Assembly: GCA_029961685.1 (NCBI GenBank)
Contig: JARWKL010000012.1
Location: 26,459,227-26,523,226, forward strand
Reading direction: 5' to 3'
Length of the DNA stretch: 64,000 bases
Origin: Aristolochia californica
Lineage: Eukaryota > Streptophyta > Magnoliopsida > Piperales > Aristolochiaceae
A model generated the notes under the pieces. The model was not told where the DNA came from. It did not search any database and saw only the letters and a program-made list of their open reading frames with translations. Below, one piece after another: positions 13,801 through 24,851 of the stretch. A program made the translations under genes and the position numbers. Position 1 is the stretch's first letter, and each line of letters starts with the position of its first letter.

Positions 13801-16800
13801 ACACTTTCTCTGTCAAAAATAAATAATCACTTTACTAAAACATTTATGAAAAATCTAAAAAATAGTATTAATCACATTAGATATATTGACCGCTAACCTT
13901 TCAGCTACTATTCTTCCAAAGATGCACAAACTTCCAAGATTTACTTTCTTCAAATCCATGAACCAGAGACATTATACAATTGTAATGGAATATGTTTGCA
14001 CAACTTTTGAATAACAACAAAAGGAAAACAAAGCAATATAAAGCACATTCTTTTTGCACAGCATCGCTTAAACTGATTCCAAACGACATAAGTATTTGAA
14101 TTTGTATCACCTTTTCTTTATAAAGAAACAACTGTATTAGCTAATATTGACATCTGCCTAAACTTAGAGCACGGTTGAGTTTGCCCTAGGGGTGACAATT
14201 TACCGTTTACCATTTTTCATTTACAATTTATTAAATTGAATAAAAAGGGAACATTTGGATAATTTTACCCAATTACCGATTTATCATTTGTTACAATGAA
14301 CAGAAATGGATATGGGTCATACGTATCCGATTACCTGATTATCCAATTATATATAAGAGTAATTTAATAATTTCTAATTGACCACCTGAGGGGGAGTGGG
14401 TGCAAACATCTAAGCAATCACCTTCCAATTGGTGCGAGGGGGGCACAAGAGAGACACTCGAATTCCTTTCTAGAGTGCATCCAGGCAGAAATGAGGCCCA
14501 TGGCAATGCAAGAGATCTCCGTAGCCATGCGGGAGATAAGTTCAAATCTCTTAGAATTCCTCTCCTTCCAGAGGCACCAAGGGATGTGGGCAACGCAAAT
14601 AAATAAAAGGAGTTTGCCCCAGTTTCAGTAGGCTAGTCCTAGAGGGGAAGAGAAACAGAGTGCTCAGGTCCTGAGGTATAGAATACTGGAGGCCCAAACT
14701 GCTGAGTAGAGATGACCATACCTGCCAGGCGAAGGAGCAAAGCAAGAGTAAGTGATACGTAAATTCCTCCTCAACCCTACAAAAAGGATAGAGAGGATCC
14801 GGGGATGAGTTGCCGCATCGAAGAAGATTGTCGATTGTGAGAATCTTGCTATGACAAGCACTCCAAAGGAAGAATATGATACGAGGTGAGGACCGGGGGG
14901 GGTTGCTCTAAGGTGCCAAGCTTTAGCAGCCGGGTGAGTAGTAGAGGTTCTGGTCCAACCATGAGGTGCCGGTAAGCCGAGGAGACTGAAATATGACCAT
15001 TGTCATCGAGGAGCCAAATCATCCAGTCAGCCACATCAGCCCAAATAGTGACATCACCAAGATCATCAATCCACCCGCAATGGCAATGGCCTCCTCATTA
15101 GAGAGGTCACATCTCAAATGGAAATCCCATGAACCATTTACCCAAGCATCAATAACAGAGAGGTCTGACTTGATAGGTAGCGGAAAGCCAAGTATTTAAC
15201 CCCAGGATCATAACAATACTCCCCCCATTATGAGCCGACATCATCGGCGGCCCACTCTAGCGACACTGGCCCGGCCCACTTTTTGGGTCTACCAGTAATT
15301 TTAATCCGGCCTCTAGGTCGCCCCCTCCAGGATTCGAACCCGCAACGTGGTGCCTGCTCTCATACCAAATGTTAAGCACCTAGCCAATACTACCCAAAAG
15401 ACCGGCCTGATAGGTAGCGGAAAGCCAAGTACTTAACCCCAAGATCATGATCATGTAGTGAGCTGAAGAAGCGATTGCCCGCCAATCGGTTCAAAAATTG
15501 AGACTGGATCCGTTACCAACAAAAAATCTGACGGCCGACCGGAAGACAGGGAACAAATGGTGAAATGCTCTCCAGAGGGGAGAGAGGTTGTGCCTACTGC
15601 CATCTAAGATCCACTTAACCCCAAGAAGGCAGAGCTTAGAGGCTACTATCGGTTTCCAAAAAGCCACTGAGCCAGAACTAACTTTTCAGAACCACTTGAG
15701 GAGGAGAGCCGCTCCCATATCCTTAGTGTGTCTAATCCCCAATCCACCCATAGTCTTCAGCATACAGACATCATCCCAACTAACAAGGTGATAATGAAAC
15801 TCATTGCTGGTTCCGCGCCACAAGAATCCCCTTTTTATCATGTCAATACGTGGCAAATAGAGGTGGGGTAAGGAAAGTAGAAAAGGATATAGTTGAGTAT
15901 ACCCGCCAGACAAGAGTTGAGAAACATCAATCTACCAGCTTTAGAGAGGAGCCACCTTTTCCAAGTAGACAAGCAACGCTCAAGCCTATCAATCATCGGG
16001 GCCCCAAGCCCTTTCTGTGGGCTGCAATCAATGAGGGAGCCCAAGATAAGTAAAGGAGAGTCGTAATCGAGCAACCCAAAATGTCTACCATAAGCTATAG
16101 TAAAGGGGGGTCAATATGAATTCCCATAATGGACGTCTTGCTCCAGTTAATCTTCTGCCCAGATGTGATCTCAAAAAGACCAAGGAGAACCTTGATATTT
16201 CGGATTTGGTCAAGAGTGTATGTGCCAAAAAAAATAGTGTCACCTGCAAACTGGAGGAGTGGGATGTCAAAGGCACTCTGATCCGATATGGCAAGTCATC
16301 CAAGGCTGCAGGTTGAGTAGAACATAGAGAACAGGTACTTAGCAATAATATTGAAGAGAAGCAGGAGAGGGGATCTCCTTGCCAAATATCACGGGAGCCA
16401 TGAAAGTAGCCACAGACGGTGTCGTTGAGAAGCAATGAGTAAGAGGCTAACAAAATGCAACTTTGAATCCAAAATCTCCACTTGTCCCCAAAGCCCATAC
16501 ACTACATGGCATCGTAGAGAAGAGTCCAATTCACATGGTCAAAAACTTTTTCAAGGTCAAGCTTGAGGACAAAACGGGGGAGGCTAAGTTTGGAGAGGTG
16601 GTCGATAATCTCATGAGCAGCCATGGCGGAATCTAGAATATCTCTACCACAAAGAAAAGTACTCTGACCTTTGTGGATGATAGTGGGGAGAATAACCTTG
16701 AGACACCGGGCCAGGATGCGAGCAACTATCTTGTGTGGGCTATCTACAAGACTAATCGGTTGGAAGTCACAAGGATGCTCAACATTTGTTTTCTTCATAA

Positions 16801-19800
16801 TTAGAGCGATGAGGGAAACACCAATGTTCTTGAAAGTGATGCTCTGGTCATAGAAACTGCGAACCATGGAGAGAATGTCCGTCTTCAAGGTAGGCCAACA
16901 TGATCTGTAGAACTCGCCATGTAACCATTGGGGCTCGGAGCTCTATCACGAAGGAGGCCCATGATGGCTTCCTCAATCTCAAGATCCAAGAAAGGAAGCT
17001 CAATGAACGCAACCAACACGGGAGATATCGAGAAGGACTAAAGATACGAGAGTTGAGGACGGTGGTTGCATTCTTACCCATACAAATCTGTGAAAATATT
17101 AAGGCATCAGTAATAGAGGCCCTATAAGAGGTAACTTCATTGTCAATAGAAATAGAAGTAACCCGGTTAGTCCTCCGGCGAGCCGAGGCAATGGCATGAA
17201 AGAATTTCGTGTTGGCATCAACCTTGACCAACCACTTAAAATGGGCTTGTTGCTTCAATTGCACCCGCTCGGTGTGAATAATAGACTGAAATTTATTCTG
17301 GAGATCAGCAAGATGAGAAAATTCAGAGTAAGAAAGGCACATTTGCTCCTCAATCAAGTCAAGACCACCAATCTAAGAATGGAGGGAAGACTTATCAGCA
17401 GTGGCAGAAAGACGATATTCCGAGGACCAAGACTTGAGTTTACTCTTAAGTTGTTTTAATTTGCGAGGGAGGATCCAACCATCATAATTTGAGCCCCAAA
17501 TAGTTTCCCACCAAGAGTGAATTCGGTCAGTAAACTGATTGTCAAACAGCCAAGAATTGTCAAACCAGAACAGAGTTGGGCCCCATTTGCCAATTTTAGT
17601 ATCAATATGGATGGACCAATGATTAGAGCCTGCATGGTTCAGAACTGAGCCACCAACATGAACATAAAGTCTTAGTCACACCCTAGTGGCAAAGAACCAA
17701 TCAAGCTTCGAAAGGATAGCCAGCTTTTGACCATTGAACCAAGTAAAACTCTTACCAGAGTGGTTAGTCTCCTCCAACTCAAAGCTTCCAATGAAGTCAG
17801 CAAAACTGCACATAGTGGAAGAAAATCTGGTTTGTCACTACAAAATCTGATTACATTAAAGTCTCCAGTAAGGAGCCAAGGGATAGGCCAATCAGAAAGA
17901 ATGTCAGAGAGCTCATCCCAAAGAAAGTGATGATCCCAGTAACGAGTGGGACCATAACTTCTGGCAAGGCCCCAAGTGAAGCCGGTACATCTGTCCCGTA
18001 ATTTAATGCCGATAGAAAAAGTGTTAATGATATGGTCCATCATATCAACGACAAACAAGATCAAAAGGAGGAATCCTCCTGAGAAGCCAATAACGTTAAT
18101 AGCCAAATTGTAATGCCGTAAAGAACTATTGTGTACGGTCATCTGGCAGGGGAAAGCAAAGCTCTCTAGTGGGTGAAAAGCTGAGATCATCAGGAACTAC
18201 GTCCACCGGGGTGGGGGTGCACTGCTGGATTCCCCTCTATAAGGGATGCTGGGCATGTTGTGGCGCCGATGCTGACAGGTGGCTATAGGAGTTGGCGAGT
18301 GGGCTGAAGTGGGATGAGACCTAGGCTCGCCTGCCGGGAAGTGTCTAGGACAGTTGATGATCAAAGAAGTGAAGTCGCAATTAGAGTACGAGGGGGAAGC
18401 TGAATAACGGGGTCCATCGGGCGACTGCAAACAAAAGGAGCAAAGATGGCTTCAAGGGGGGTAGGGGCAATGGGTGGAGACGGGGATGCCAACTGCGGAA
18501 GGTGGAAACTCTGGGTTCTCGCTGGGATAGGGCGGAATTGCAATGGTTAGTAGAAATGGAAGCGTAGGCGGGGGCAGTTGAGAAGGATAATGAGGGAGAT
18601 TAATCGGAAGTGAGCTGGCAGGGACTCCTGGTGAGGGGGCCTCTAGGTGGGAGAAAAGCAAGCCAGGTGGCGCGAGCAGTGGGAGGGCTTGGTTCAAAAA
18701 AAAGGTGGGCTGACAAAGGGCAAGGAGATTAGGATGGCAGGGCTGCAGGGGTGGTGCTGAATTTGAATTGAATGGGAATGGTGGCAGGCATCGCAATGAT
18801 TGTCATGGGGGGACATACCGAGTTAGGGCGATCCAGGCGACTGGGTTGGCAATCATCGCCTAAATGGTTTCCGGCTAGAGAGGCAGCATCTTCAGCATCG
18901 CCGATGAACTCATTGAACAAAATGTGAATGCCGAAGAAACTGCTTATCCAACATCCCGCCGCAGAAAAGATTTTTTGAAGTGTTCACAGTTTGGTTTAAT
19001 GAACAATCGGGTAAAATCGAGTCTACGATGGCTTGTTGTGCAATCATTGATTCTGATAAGAGAGCCAAAGCGGTCAGCGATAAGCCGAAAAACTCCCACG
19101 TCCATAGCTCTGGTGGAAGGCCAACAACCAGAAGCCACTGACCGAAGCCGCAGTTGCGTGAGGATGGGGACTAGTCACGAACAAAGGAGACGAATGCTGA
19201 GGGGGGAAGTTGAGTAGCCATCCATCGATCCTCAAGCGATTGGAAGGATACCGACCATTTGTTAGGATCCAAAAATGAGCATTGTGGCAGGTAATTGTCT
19301 CAGGTGTCTAAAAAAACAATCGGAAATGCACACACCATCGGTGCCAAGGATGTCCAAAGAGACAGAAGCAGCACAAGCTAGCAGCTTGAGTCCAAGCCAA
19401 GCAAATGCGAAGAGATTGAGATGGTTGACTAGTCCCAAGGAGCAGCAGGTTCAGATTGTTTCCGTAGAGGAGATGAGCTGATGGGGCATTAGTGGGACGT
19501 TCAAGGTGCTGGTTTCTCAGGCTGGATGGAAGCAGAGGAAATTCAGCGGGTGCGGGGGACTGGGGCATTGGGATGAAGTATTGCAGACACTGGGATCAGC
19601 CAAAGTGGGTGTTTATGGCTTCTGGGACAGTGATGTGGTCTCAGTACTGCGTAATGCGGCAAACCTTGGTGTTGTTCCGACAGATGACAAGAAAACAAAA
19701 GCACCAAGGTCCAGTCCAGAGTTCCATGGACCTTGCGAAGATTCACGATCGAGTCTAGTTGCCTTTGTGAACTACCCAATGAAAGACTCGCACGCCGATG

Positions 19801-22800
19801 GTGATGAAGGTTCTCTGCGATCCAATTTTCATCGTCACCTGGACACAGGGGTAGCTCGAAGAGCCATGCGCGTAATTGATAGGGAGGTGGGATCATAGCT
19901 GAATCGGAAGGGGGCGGCGAGAAGTGTTACAGCAACGCCCGATTGTCTTCGTCGAGTCGTCCTTCTACGGATCGTAGTCCATTTGTGGAAACATCTTCTT
20001 CCTCTTCGACAGTTCTCGTAATGTCATTCAGAATGCTCTACCGGAAGCTTCCTCCCGCGTCGTCATCAATTCTCAATGGCCTAAGATCAGAGCTCAAACC
20101 GTCCTTCTTCCTTCGTCGCGATACCTGTCGGTGACTCACCGGAAGGCTTCTTCCCATGTTACCTTTGGGCTTCATCCCCGAGATCGACGGGGAGGGTGTC
20201 AGCAGTAGTAGTCACAATTGGGAGGGGATTCCAATGTGTCTCTCTATCTCGTCTCGGCTTTCACCTCACATGTCTCGTAAGTTTTTTTTTTGTGTGTGTG
20301 TGTGTATTTGACAACCATTACTAAATGAGTGCATGTGTGTTTGACATAAAATATGATTCAATTGTCTTTTTTTCTAAGGATTGTATAATATTCTTTAAGG
20401 ACATAGTTATACATTAGAATGACATTGTTCTTAGGTTTTTGTGTATATGATAATATGATTTTTTATACTTTTATGGTTTTACAAATTTATAAGTTGTTTT
20501 TGTTATTATTCCATTTATTAATCTACCATATGATAAATGGATAAATAAACGATATATGGAATAACTTATTCAATATGCTGATATACCAAATATAAAAGGA
20601 ATGGCATATGGAATAGATTATTTTGTTCTGTTTATATACCGTTCACAGCTCTAGTTTGCTCCCTATGTAGAGCCTCCAACTTGACACAAAGAAGCAAACA
20701 GTAGGTGAATACAATCCAAGTATATAACAATTTTGTTATCTGAAAGTCATGAAAATCAATAGTAAGCGACTTGTTATTTGAAAGTCATGAAAAACAATAG
20801 TAAGCGATTTGTTATCTGAAAGTCATGAAAAACAATAATAAGCGACTTGTTTATCTAGAAGTCATGAAAAACAATAGTAAGCGACTTGTTTATATGCTAG
20901 GGCAAACATAGCAAACAATCTCAAGAAGATGATCAGCTGAACAGCTGTCAATGAACAGAGGACTATAACAACCAGAGGGAGATAAGAGGAGGTTCCCAGG
21001 TCCTGCAGAGAGCCATTACCTCAATGAAACATGCTTACAGTTCGATGCCAATACCTCATCTCGTGTACTTCATTAAGAAGACTCCCTAAGGAGATGAAAA
21101 AAACAAGAGGAAAATATACAACAAAAGGCAAGGGGCATCCACCCTATCCAAAACATCCATTATCACATTTGAACTCCTGGGGAGTGAAACCAAGTGATAC
21201 TAAGCGCAATACAAATGTCCGCTCATTAATTTCACATCTGGATTTGTTAATAACAAGATCAAGGGCAGCTGGCAAACAACAGCAATAGTACATGCTAGAG
21301 AAACTACAAAATAGTAGTGCTTACCGTAAGAGCAAGAAGCTGTATCTTTGGATTCTTATGCCCAATCCTCTTTTTAAGGCCTTTCACTACATCCTTAGCT
21401 TGTCTAAGTAGCCAAACCAAACAAGAGAATGATAATGTCAGTATACCTCAACAACATATGCAATATCTTTGTGCAACAAAGCATTACCCAGTAGATTACA
21501 AGCATCATGAGTTGGCAGCAATGGCATAACTTTCAACTATTGTAGCAAAAACAGATACACAGTTTTGAACTCAATATTTTGCTTGGAGTTTCTTCAGTGC
21601 CAGAGATAGCAGAGTCATGAGCTTCAGGCTTTTACATTATTGCAGAAATGGACAAAAATCAAAGGTGAGACAGTAATTTAAAGGTACATTACAGGACAAA
21701 AATTGAGAACCCAATAACGGTACTGGCTTCTCTCACTTGCCGCTTGACTTGCCTAGTGCAAGACAAAATCCAGCATAAAATTGTCAAATATTAAACCTCA
21801 TCCCTAGCATGTTCTAAGCATTGGCAGTGGGCACTGGACCACCATTACAATATCAGCTTTCAGTTAAAAAAATATTGTCGACAGAAAAACACTTTGTTTA
21901 TCACTAAATCTAACATGCAACCAGCAAGATGACCAATACCCCAACCAAGAAATTCAAATAACTGTGGTAGCAATAACAATCCCAACCACTAAACATTGGG
22001 AAACAGTAGAAAACTTTCTATATCAAACAGTACAGACATGCAGACCTACATAGTGATTCAGAACTCCCATGTAATGTTATGAGAGTTCGCTATTTCTCTG
22101 AACTTCTTTTTTTTAATGGGTTCTCTAGACTTCATTTAAAACAGAAATTTGCAGAACAAGGGCCCAATAAAAGGGAGAGTTTTAGTACATGCCTTCAAGA
22201 ACCCATAAAAACCATAACAGAACTCCAGCATGTGGTCAGTTTTTTAATTTATGAAGCACATGTTGGAGCACGGGTGGCTAGTATTGACAATAGTCAAGCA
22301 ACTAACCCATGTTAACTTTTGCAATATTAGTCTATTAGACTGCCCAATTCAAAAGGTGTTCAACTTTTAAGAGTCCTGTTATACCGCAATAACAAAGAAG
22401 ATCTATCAAAGAAAAACAATGAAGATTTAAAATTACAAACTAGTATTGCAAAGTCAAATTATGATGCACATGTTTACTGTCAGAGCACAGGTGGCCAATA
22501 TTGACAATAGTCAAGAATCTACCCCATGTTAACTTTAGCGATATTAATCTATTAGACTACCCAATTAAAAAGGTGTTCACCTTTTAAGAGTCCAGTTATA
22601 CCACAATAACATAGAAGAACTGTCAAAGAACTGAAGAACTGTTTTACTCAAAAAAAAAAAAAAAAAAAAACATAGAAGAGCTGTCAAAGAAAAATGATGA
22701 AGATTTAGATTATAAATTAGTGTATTTATTGGATGAAAAAATGCATCACTAGCATTTGCCCTATTCAACTGCTGGTCAGTTTCATTATTCTACGTAATGC

Positions 22801-24851
22801 ATCTCCAATTAAAACAATAATGCATTTTGTTCAGAAAGTGAGACAGACCTCCCATACTCGTCATTTAATTTTGGTATGTCTCGTGTAATGGCCATTTCAT
22901 GCCACAAATAGCACCTGCTCCTCATCTTCTCACGCAGACATGTACCTCTTAGCCAAATTACTATATCCGCTTTTCGCTATACTTTTTTTCCTAGGAATGA
23001 AATCCCTGTACACATAAAGATTCCTCCCCATCTAAAAAGTGAAGAGAGAAAAGAAAAGAACGTCCTCCTATCCAATTTCTTACTGAGAAAACATTTTTTA
23101 TAATATTACTACACAAGTTGGTTACTTGGGTATGTCCTCAAGAAAATTCGAGTTCTTGAAGAAGAGAGGGAGGGGTGAAAGGACATTACATTGAACTGGA
23201 ACTTAGTGGTTCACCTCTCAAAGAGGAAGGACATCAGACATAATAGGAACCAAGTGGCTCACCTCTCAGTGGTTAGACAACTGTCTACAGTAGTAGGATC
23301 TCCTACTATGCCTGGTCGTATCAAACTCAACTTGACTGGCTGCTTGGTTGGGAACCATGGTCAAGCTGCGTTTAGCTGTGTGTTTCACATCCTAATGGAC
23401 CAATTATTCTCTCTTATGAGGTCCTTCGGGCATCACTGATACTAGAAGCTCTGCATTTCATGCCCTTCTTCGTGGGCTTCAAGTTAATAGCACTAGATTC
23501 CAAGAGCCATTAGTTGTGAAAGGGGACCCAAATCAGTTATTTCATGGTGCTCAGATGAGACATTGGCAAGCTTTTACATGAAATTAAAGATCACTCTTTC
23601 CATGTTGTATCCAATTGGATTCATGTAAATCATTCAGCAGATCATCTAGCGACGCTTTAGCCAAGGAAGGGGCACGACTCGATTCCCTTGTTGTTAGATC
23701 TTCCTCTTCTTAGCTCCATTGCCCCCCCCCCCCCCCCCCCCCCCCCCCCAAAACAAAAAAAAAGAAAGTTCGAATGCTAACCAAAAAAAAAAACACATTT
23801 ATGCAAAACAAAACAAAGAATGAATGGCATGACTGGCAAAATAAGAGACACAATACCTGTTTAACACGTAAAACCAACTTGAAAAAAAGAGTTAAAAATG
23901 CAATTGCATGATAACTTTGAAACATAGAGTACACATATGAGGTCAAGAGAAAAGAAAGAGAGCATTCCTTAAAACATAGCATGTGCATGAAATACTGAAA
24001 CAGAAATGTCATTTACAAGAAGGAAAAATAAAGGTGGAAACAAACCATGAAAACTGTAGGCCTGATAAGGAACCAAATACTGTTAAGTTTTTTTCCTTAA
24101 TAGAACAAAGATTCTAAAGGAAGAGAAAGCATCTAACAGAAGGAATCAGTGGTTACGAGGAATCCAAATGGCGAGTACCTAGCTATTGTTTTTCAGTGGT
24201 TAAGGACAAAAAAAAAACCTTTCCATCCTAGCCATAAATCTAAGTAGCAAACGTATTTATCTTTTTCTATCTACTCTAACTGATCAATCAACTACAAGGT
24301 TGTCCTCAGTGCAAAAACAACTAAATTTAATTTTCTTCCAGTGGCCCTACGTCACGGACATGCACCAGAGTACGTAGCTCACACCAGATTATTCCACACT
24401 CAGTTTATCTCATGGTAAGCAGCTAACGAATATCTGAATTATATGCCTATAAACATCAGACAACCACCCTGTCGAAATCACCTTCATAGGCAATCACGAA
24501 CAGATTGAACGGAAAACTCATATTTTCAACATATACAGGAAGAATAAACCAAGCCAGAAAAAAAAAAGCAGAGCAATTTATCCGGCTAATTCATAAATGA
24601 GTAGCAAATATATTCTTAGGAGGGAGTCTATGAGAAAATTGATTTGTCCACGCATCATTGGCACTCAAAATCTGGAATTCAAAAACAGAAGCAACGGTAC
24701 GTGAACTAGTTCAATGAAACAGAGAAAAAAATAATGAAAGAAAAAAGTACCCTGGATCATGATTCAATATATCACAGATCTCGAGGTTCATCGCCCAATC
24801 CGGACCGATCAGCATATCGCTAGTCGCTCTCTCCACCAATGAATTCACCAT
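4815..24851 (-). CDS. TOM1-LIKE (TOL) VHS-GAT endosomal sorting protein
   Basis: Plant TOL proteins bind ubiquitinated membrane cargo through VHS and GAT domains and act as ESCRT-0-like sorters towards the vacuole. Exons in transcript order: 24751-24851, 21325-21403, 12781-12879, 12588-12701, 12008-12150, 11670-11751, 8372-8457, 7875-8045, 5683-6206, 4815-5548. They total 2133 nt, i.e. 710 aa plus stop, and every junction keeps frame at GT-AG sites. VHS domain about residues 5-135 ([34 protein letters not shown]). GAT domain about 179-275 ([28 protein letters not shown]). Residues about 290-710 are low-complexity, rich in Q, P, G, M and S, with repeated GMYPQ/GQP-type units and a PPPPWE motif, as in long TOLs. 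Start is the first ATG of the VHS exon. The 20 kb span is due to introns 1, 2 and 6, all filled by transposons. I cannot assign the TOL number. Confidence 0.93.
6595..7288. repeat. Diverged tandem duplication in TOL intron 8
   Basis: Two head-to-tail copies of about 350 bases, roughly 6595-6942 and 6947-7288. Landmarks recur in the same order about 352 bases apart: ACACATTCT-AACAGATT, GGCTATAAAT/TGCTATAAAT, TTAGTCAGGCTTGG, and TATCACTTTCAAATTC/TTTCACTTTCAAATTC. The many mismatches point to an old event. No coding potential seen. Confidence 0.8.
8896..9117 (+). mobile_element. 5'-truncated LINE 3' end with target-site duplication
   Basis: About 190 bases matching the 3' end of the LINE at 47596-48382: the RNase H tail coding for a PRSANS-like stretch, a short 3' UTR, the ending TCTTTTTC and a poly(A) of 13. 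It is flanked by AAGTAACATTTTTT at 8896-8909 and again at 9104-9117, the duplication expected from target-primed reverse transcription. It lies in TOL intron 6, antisense to the gene. Confidence 0.8.
9630..10873 (+). pseudogene. Decayed LINE reverse transcriptase fragment
   Basis: Reading + with several frameshifts and stops gives recognisable non-LTR reverse transcriptase: FRPI-like text near 9890, an [12 protein letters not shown] block near 10110-10150, HKMGFED near 10180, then [14 protein letters not shown] near 10280-10320. An A-rich tail (10845-10873) closes it. It sits in TOL intron 6 and is not functional. Flanking duplication was not found. Confidence 0.7.
13268..13570 (-). mobile_element. 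LINE 3' end, minus strand, long poly(A)
   Basis: The T-run at 13270-13294 is the poly(A) tail of a minus-strand LINE. On the minus strand the sequence before it reads [15 protein letters not shown] RNase H tail, then the same kind of 3' UTR (TTAATAAAACCATCACCTTTTC) as the copies at 8910 and 47596. The 5' limit is uncertain. Located in TOL intron 2, in the same orientation as the gene. Confidence 0.65.
14390..20270 (-). mobile_element. Degenerate full-length L1-type LINE (ORF1 + EN-RT)
   Basis: Minus-strand non-LTR retrotransposon, broken by many stops and frameshifts. In its 5' to 3' order: proline-rich ORF1-like region about 19900-18200, including a stretch near 18944-19138 that resembles plant LINE ORF1; AP-endonuclease near 18190-17700 (TGDFNVI motif); a linker ending in ANTKFFH near 17200; reverse transcriptase about 16890-16085 ([38 protein letters not shown]); zinc-knuckle zf-RVT region about 15913-14555 ([18 protein letters not shown], with later blocks). 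The catalytic box at 16239-16250 reads FAGD where active elements have FADD or YADD, so even this copy's RT core is damaged. I see no poly(A) at the left end. Exact boundaries are approximate. Confidence 0.8.
15171..15453 (-). mobile_element. TRIM-like LTR element, 3' LTR truncated, inside the LINE
   Basis: Minus strand: a 5' LTR of about 84 bases (15453-15370) ends CTTAACA and is followed two bases later by TGGTATGAGAGC (15367-15356), one mismatch from the usual tRNA-Met primer site. About 140 bases later a GGGGGGAG purine tract precedes TGTTATGATCC, the start of a second LTR copy. Only its first 45 bases (15215-15171) remain. The copies overlap over 41 bases (15171-15211 and 15408-15448) with two mismatches. 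On both sides the LINE zf-RVT reading continues, so it was inserted into the LINE. Confidence 0.65.
20290..20308 (+). repeat. Poly(T)/GT microsatellite
   Basis: A T-run followed by about eight GT units near the presumed 5' boundary of the minus-strand LINE inside the hAT-like element. Confidence 0.7.
20733..20885. repeat. 38-bp tandem repeat, four copies
   Basis: Four adjacent units of 38, 38, 38 and 39 bases, each built as TTGTTAT-TGAAAGTCATG followed by AAAA-CAATA-TAAGCG. Only a few substitutions separate them. A partial fifth unit (TTGTTTAT) follows. Located in TOL intron 2, just outside the hAT-like element; no coding role. Confidence 0.9.
20948..21050 (-). pseudogene. Fragment resembling a DAAT exon
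   Basis: About 100 bases align with the coding exon of the D-amino-acid transaminase gene at about 27183-27290 in the same orientation. Shared blocks include AACCAGAGG-AGATAA, CCCAGGTCCTGCAGAGAGCC and TACCTCAATGA, then TTACA-TT-GATGC. The matching protein region is YWLSAGPGDFLLSSSG. It lies in TOL intron 2 close to exon 2, is too short to encode anything, and has no exon boundaries of its own. Confidence 0.75.
22251..22728. repeat. Tandem duplication in TOL intron 1, second copy interrupted by poly(A)
   Basis: Two diverged copies, about 22251-22445 and 22461-22728, share ATTGACAATAGTCAAG, CCCATGTTAACTTT, ATTAGACT-CCCAATT and AAAGGTGTTCA in order. The second copy contains an extra run of 20 A (about 22651-22670) with CATAGAAGA-CTGTCAAAGAA on both sides, as if a very short poly(A)-tailed sequence had inserted with its own target duplication. 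Confidence 0.75.
23190..23749 (+). mobile_element. LINE RNase H remnant ending at a 28-base C run
   Basis: Plus-strand translation in shifting frames gives plant LINE RNase H blocks: [18 protein letters not shown] (about 23315-23375), [17 protein letters not shown] (near 23450-23500), a KGDPNQ block near 23520, and a terminal [20 protein letters not shown] near 23650-23712. Several frameshifts are present, so it is dead. It stops at 23722-23749, an uninterrupted run of 28 C followed by A-rich sequence. Located in TOL intron 1. Confidence 0.7.

Larger units (their letters stand above)
14187..20653. mobile_element. hAT-like DNA element with a LINE nested inside
   Basis: The left end begins TAGGGGTGACAA and the right end, read on the opposite strand, begins TAGAGCTGTGAA: an imperfect terminal inverted repeat of plant hAT type (8 of 12 bases shared). 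The bases just outside are GTTTGCCC (14179-14186) and GTTTGCTC (20654-20661), an 8-bp target-site duplication with one transition, the length expected for hAT. The two terminal 200-400 bp are AT-rich and noncoding. No hAT transposase was recognised, so this is a non-autonomous or gutted copy expanded by the LINE. Lies in TOL intron 2. The call rests on short ends and should be treated as probable. Confidence 0.5.

Noticed and set aside
15171..15448. SINE with a 41-bp target-site duplication
   Set aside because: Such a duplication would be unusually long, and the primer site, purine tract and TG/CA ends fit a TRIM with truncated 3' LTR better.
16116..19898. Plus-strand ORFs across the LINE
   Set aside because: They are antisense to recognisable minus-strand endonuclease, RT and zf-RVT coding.
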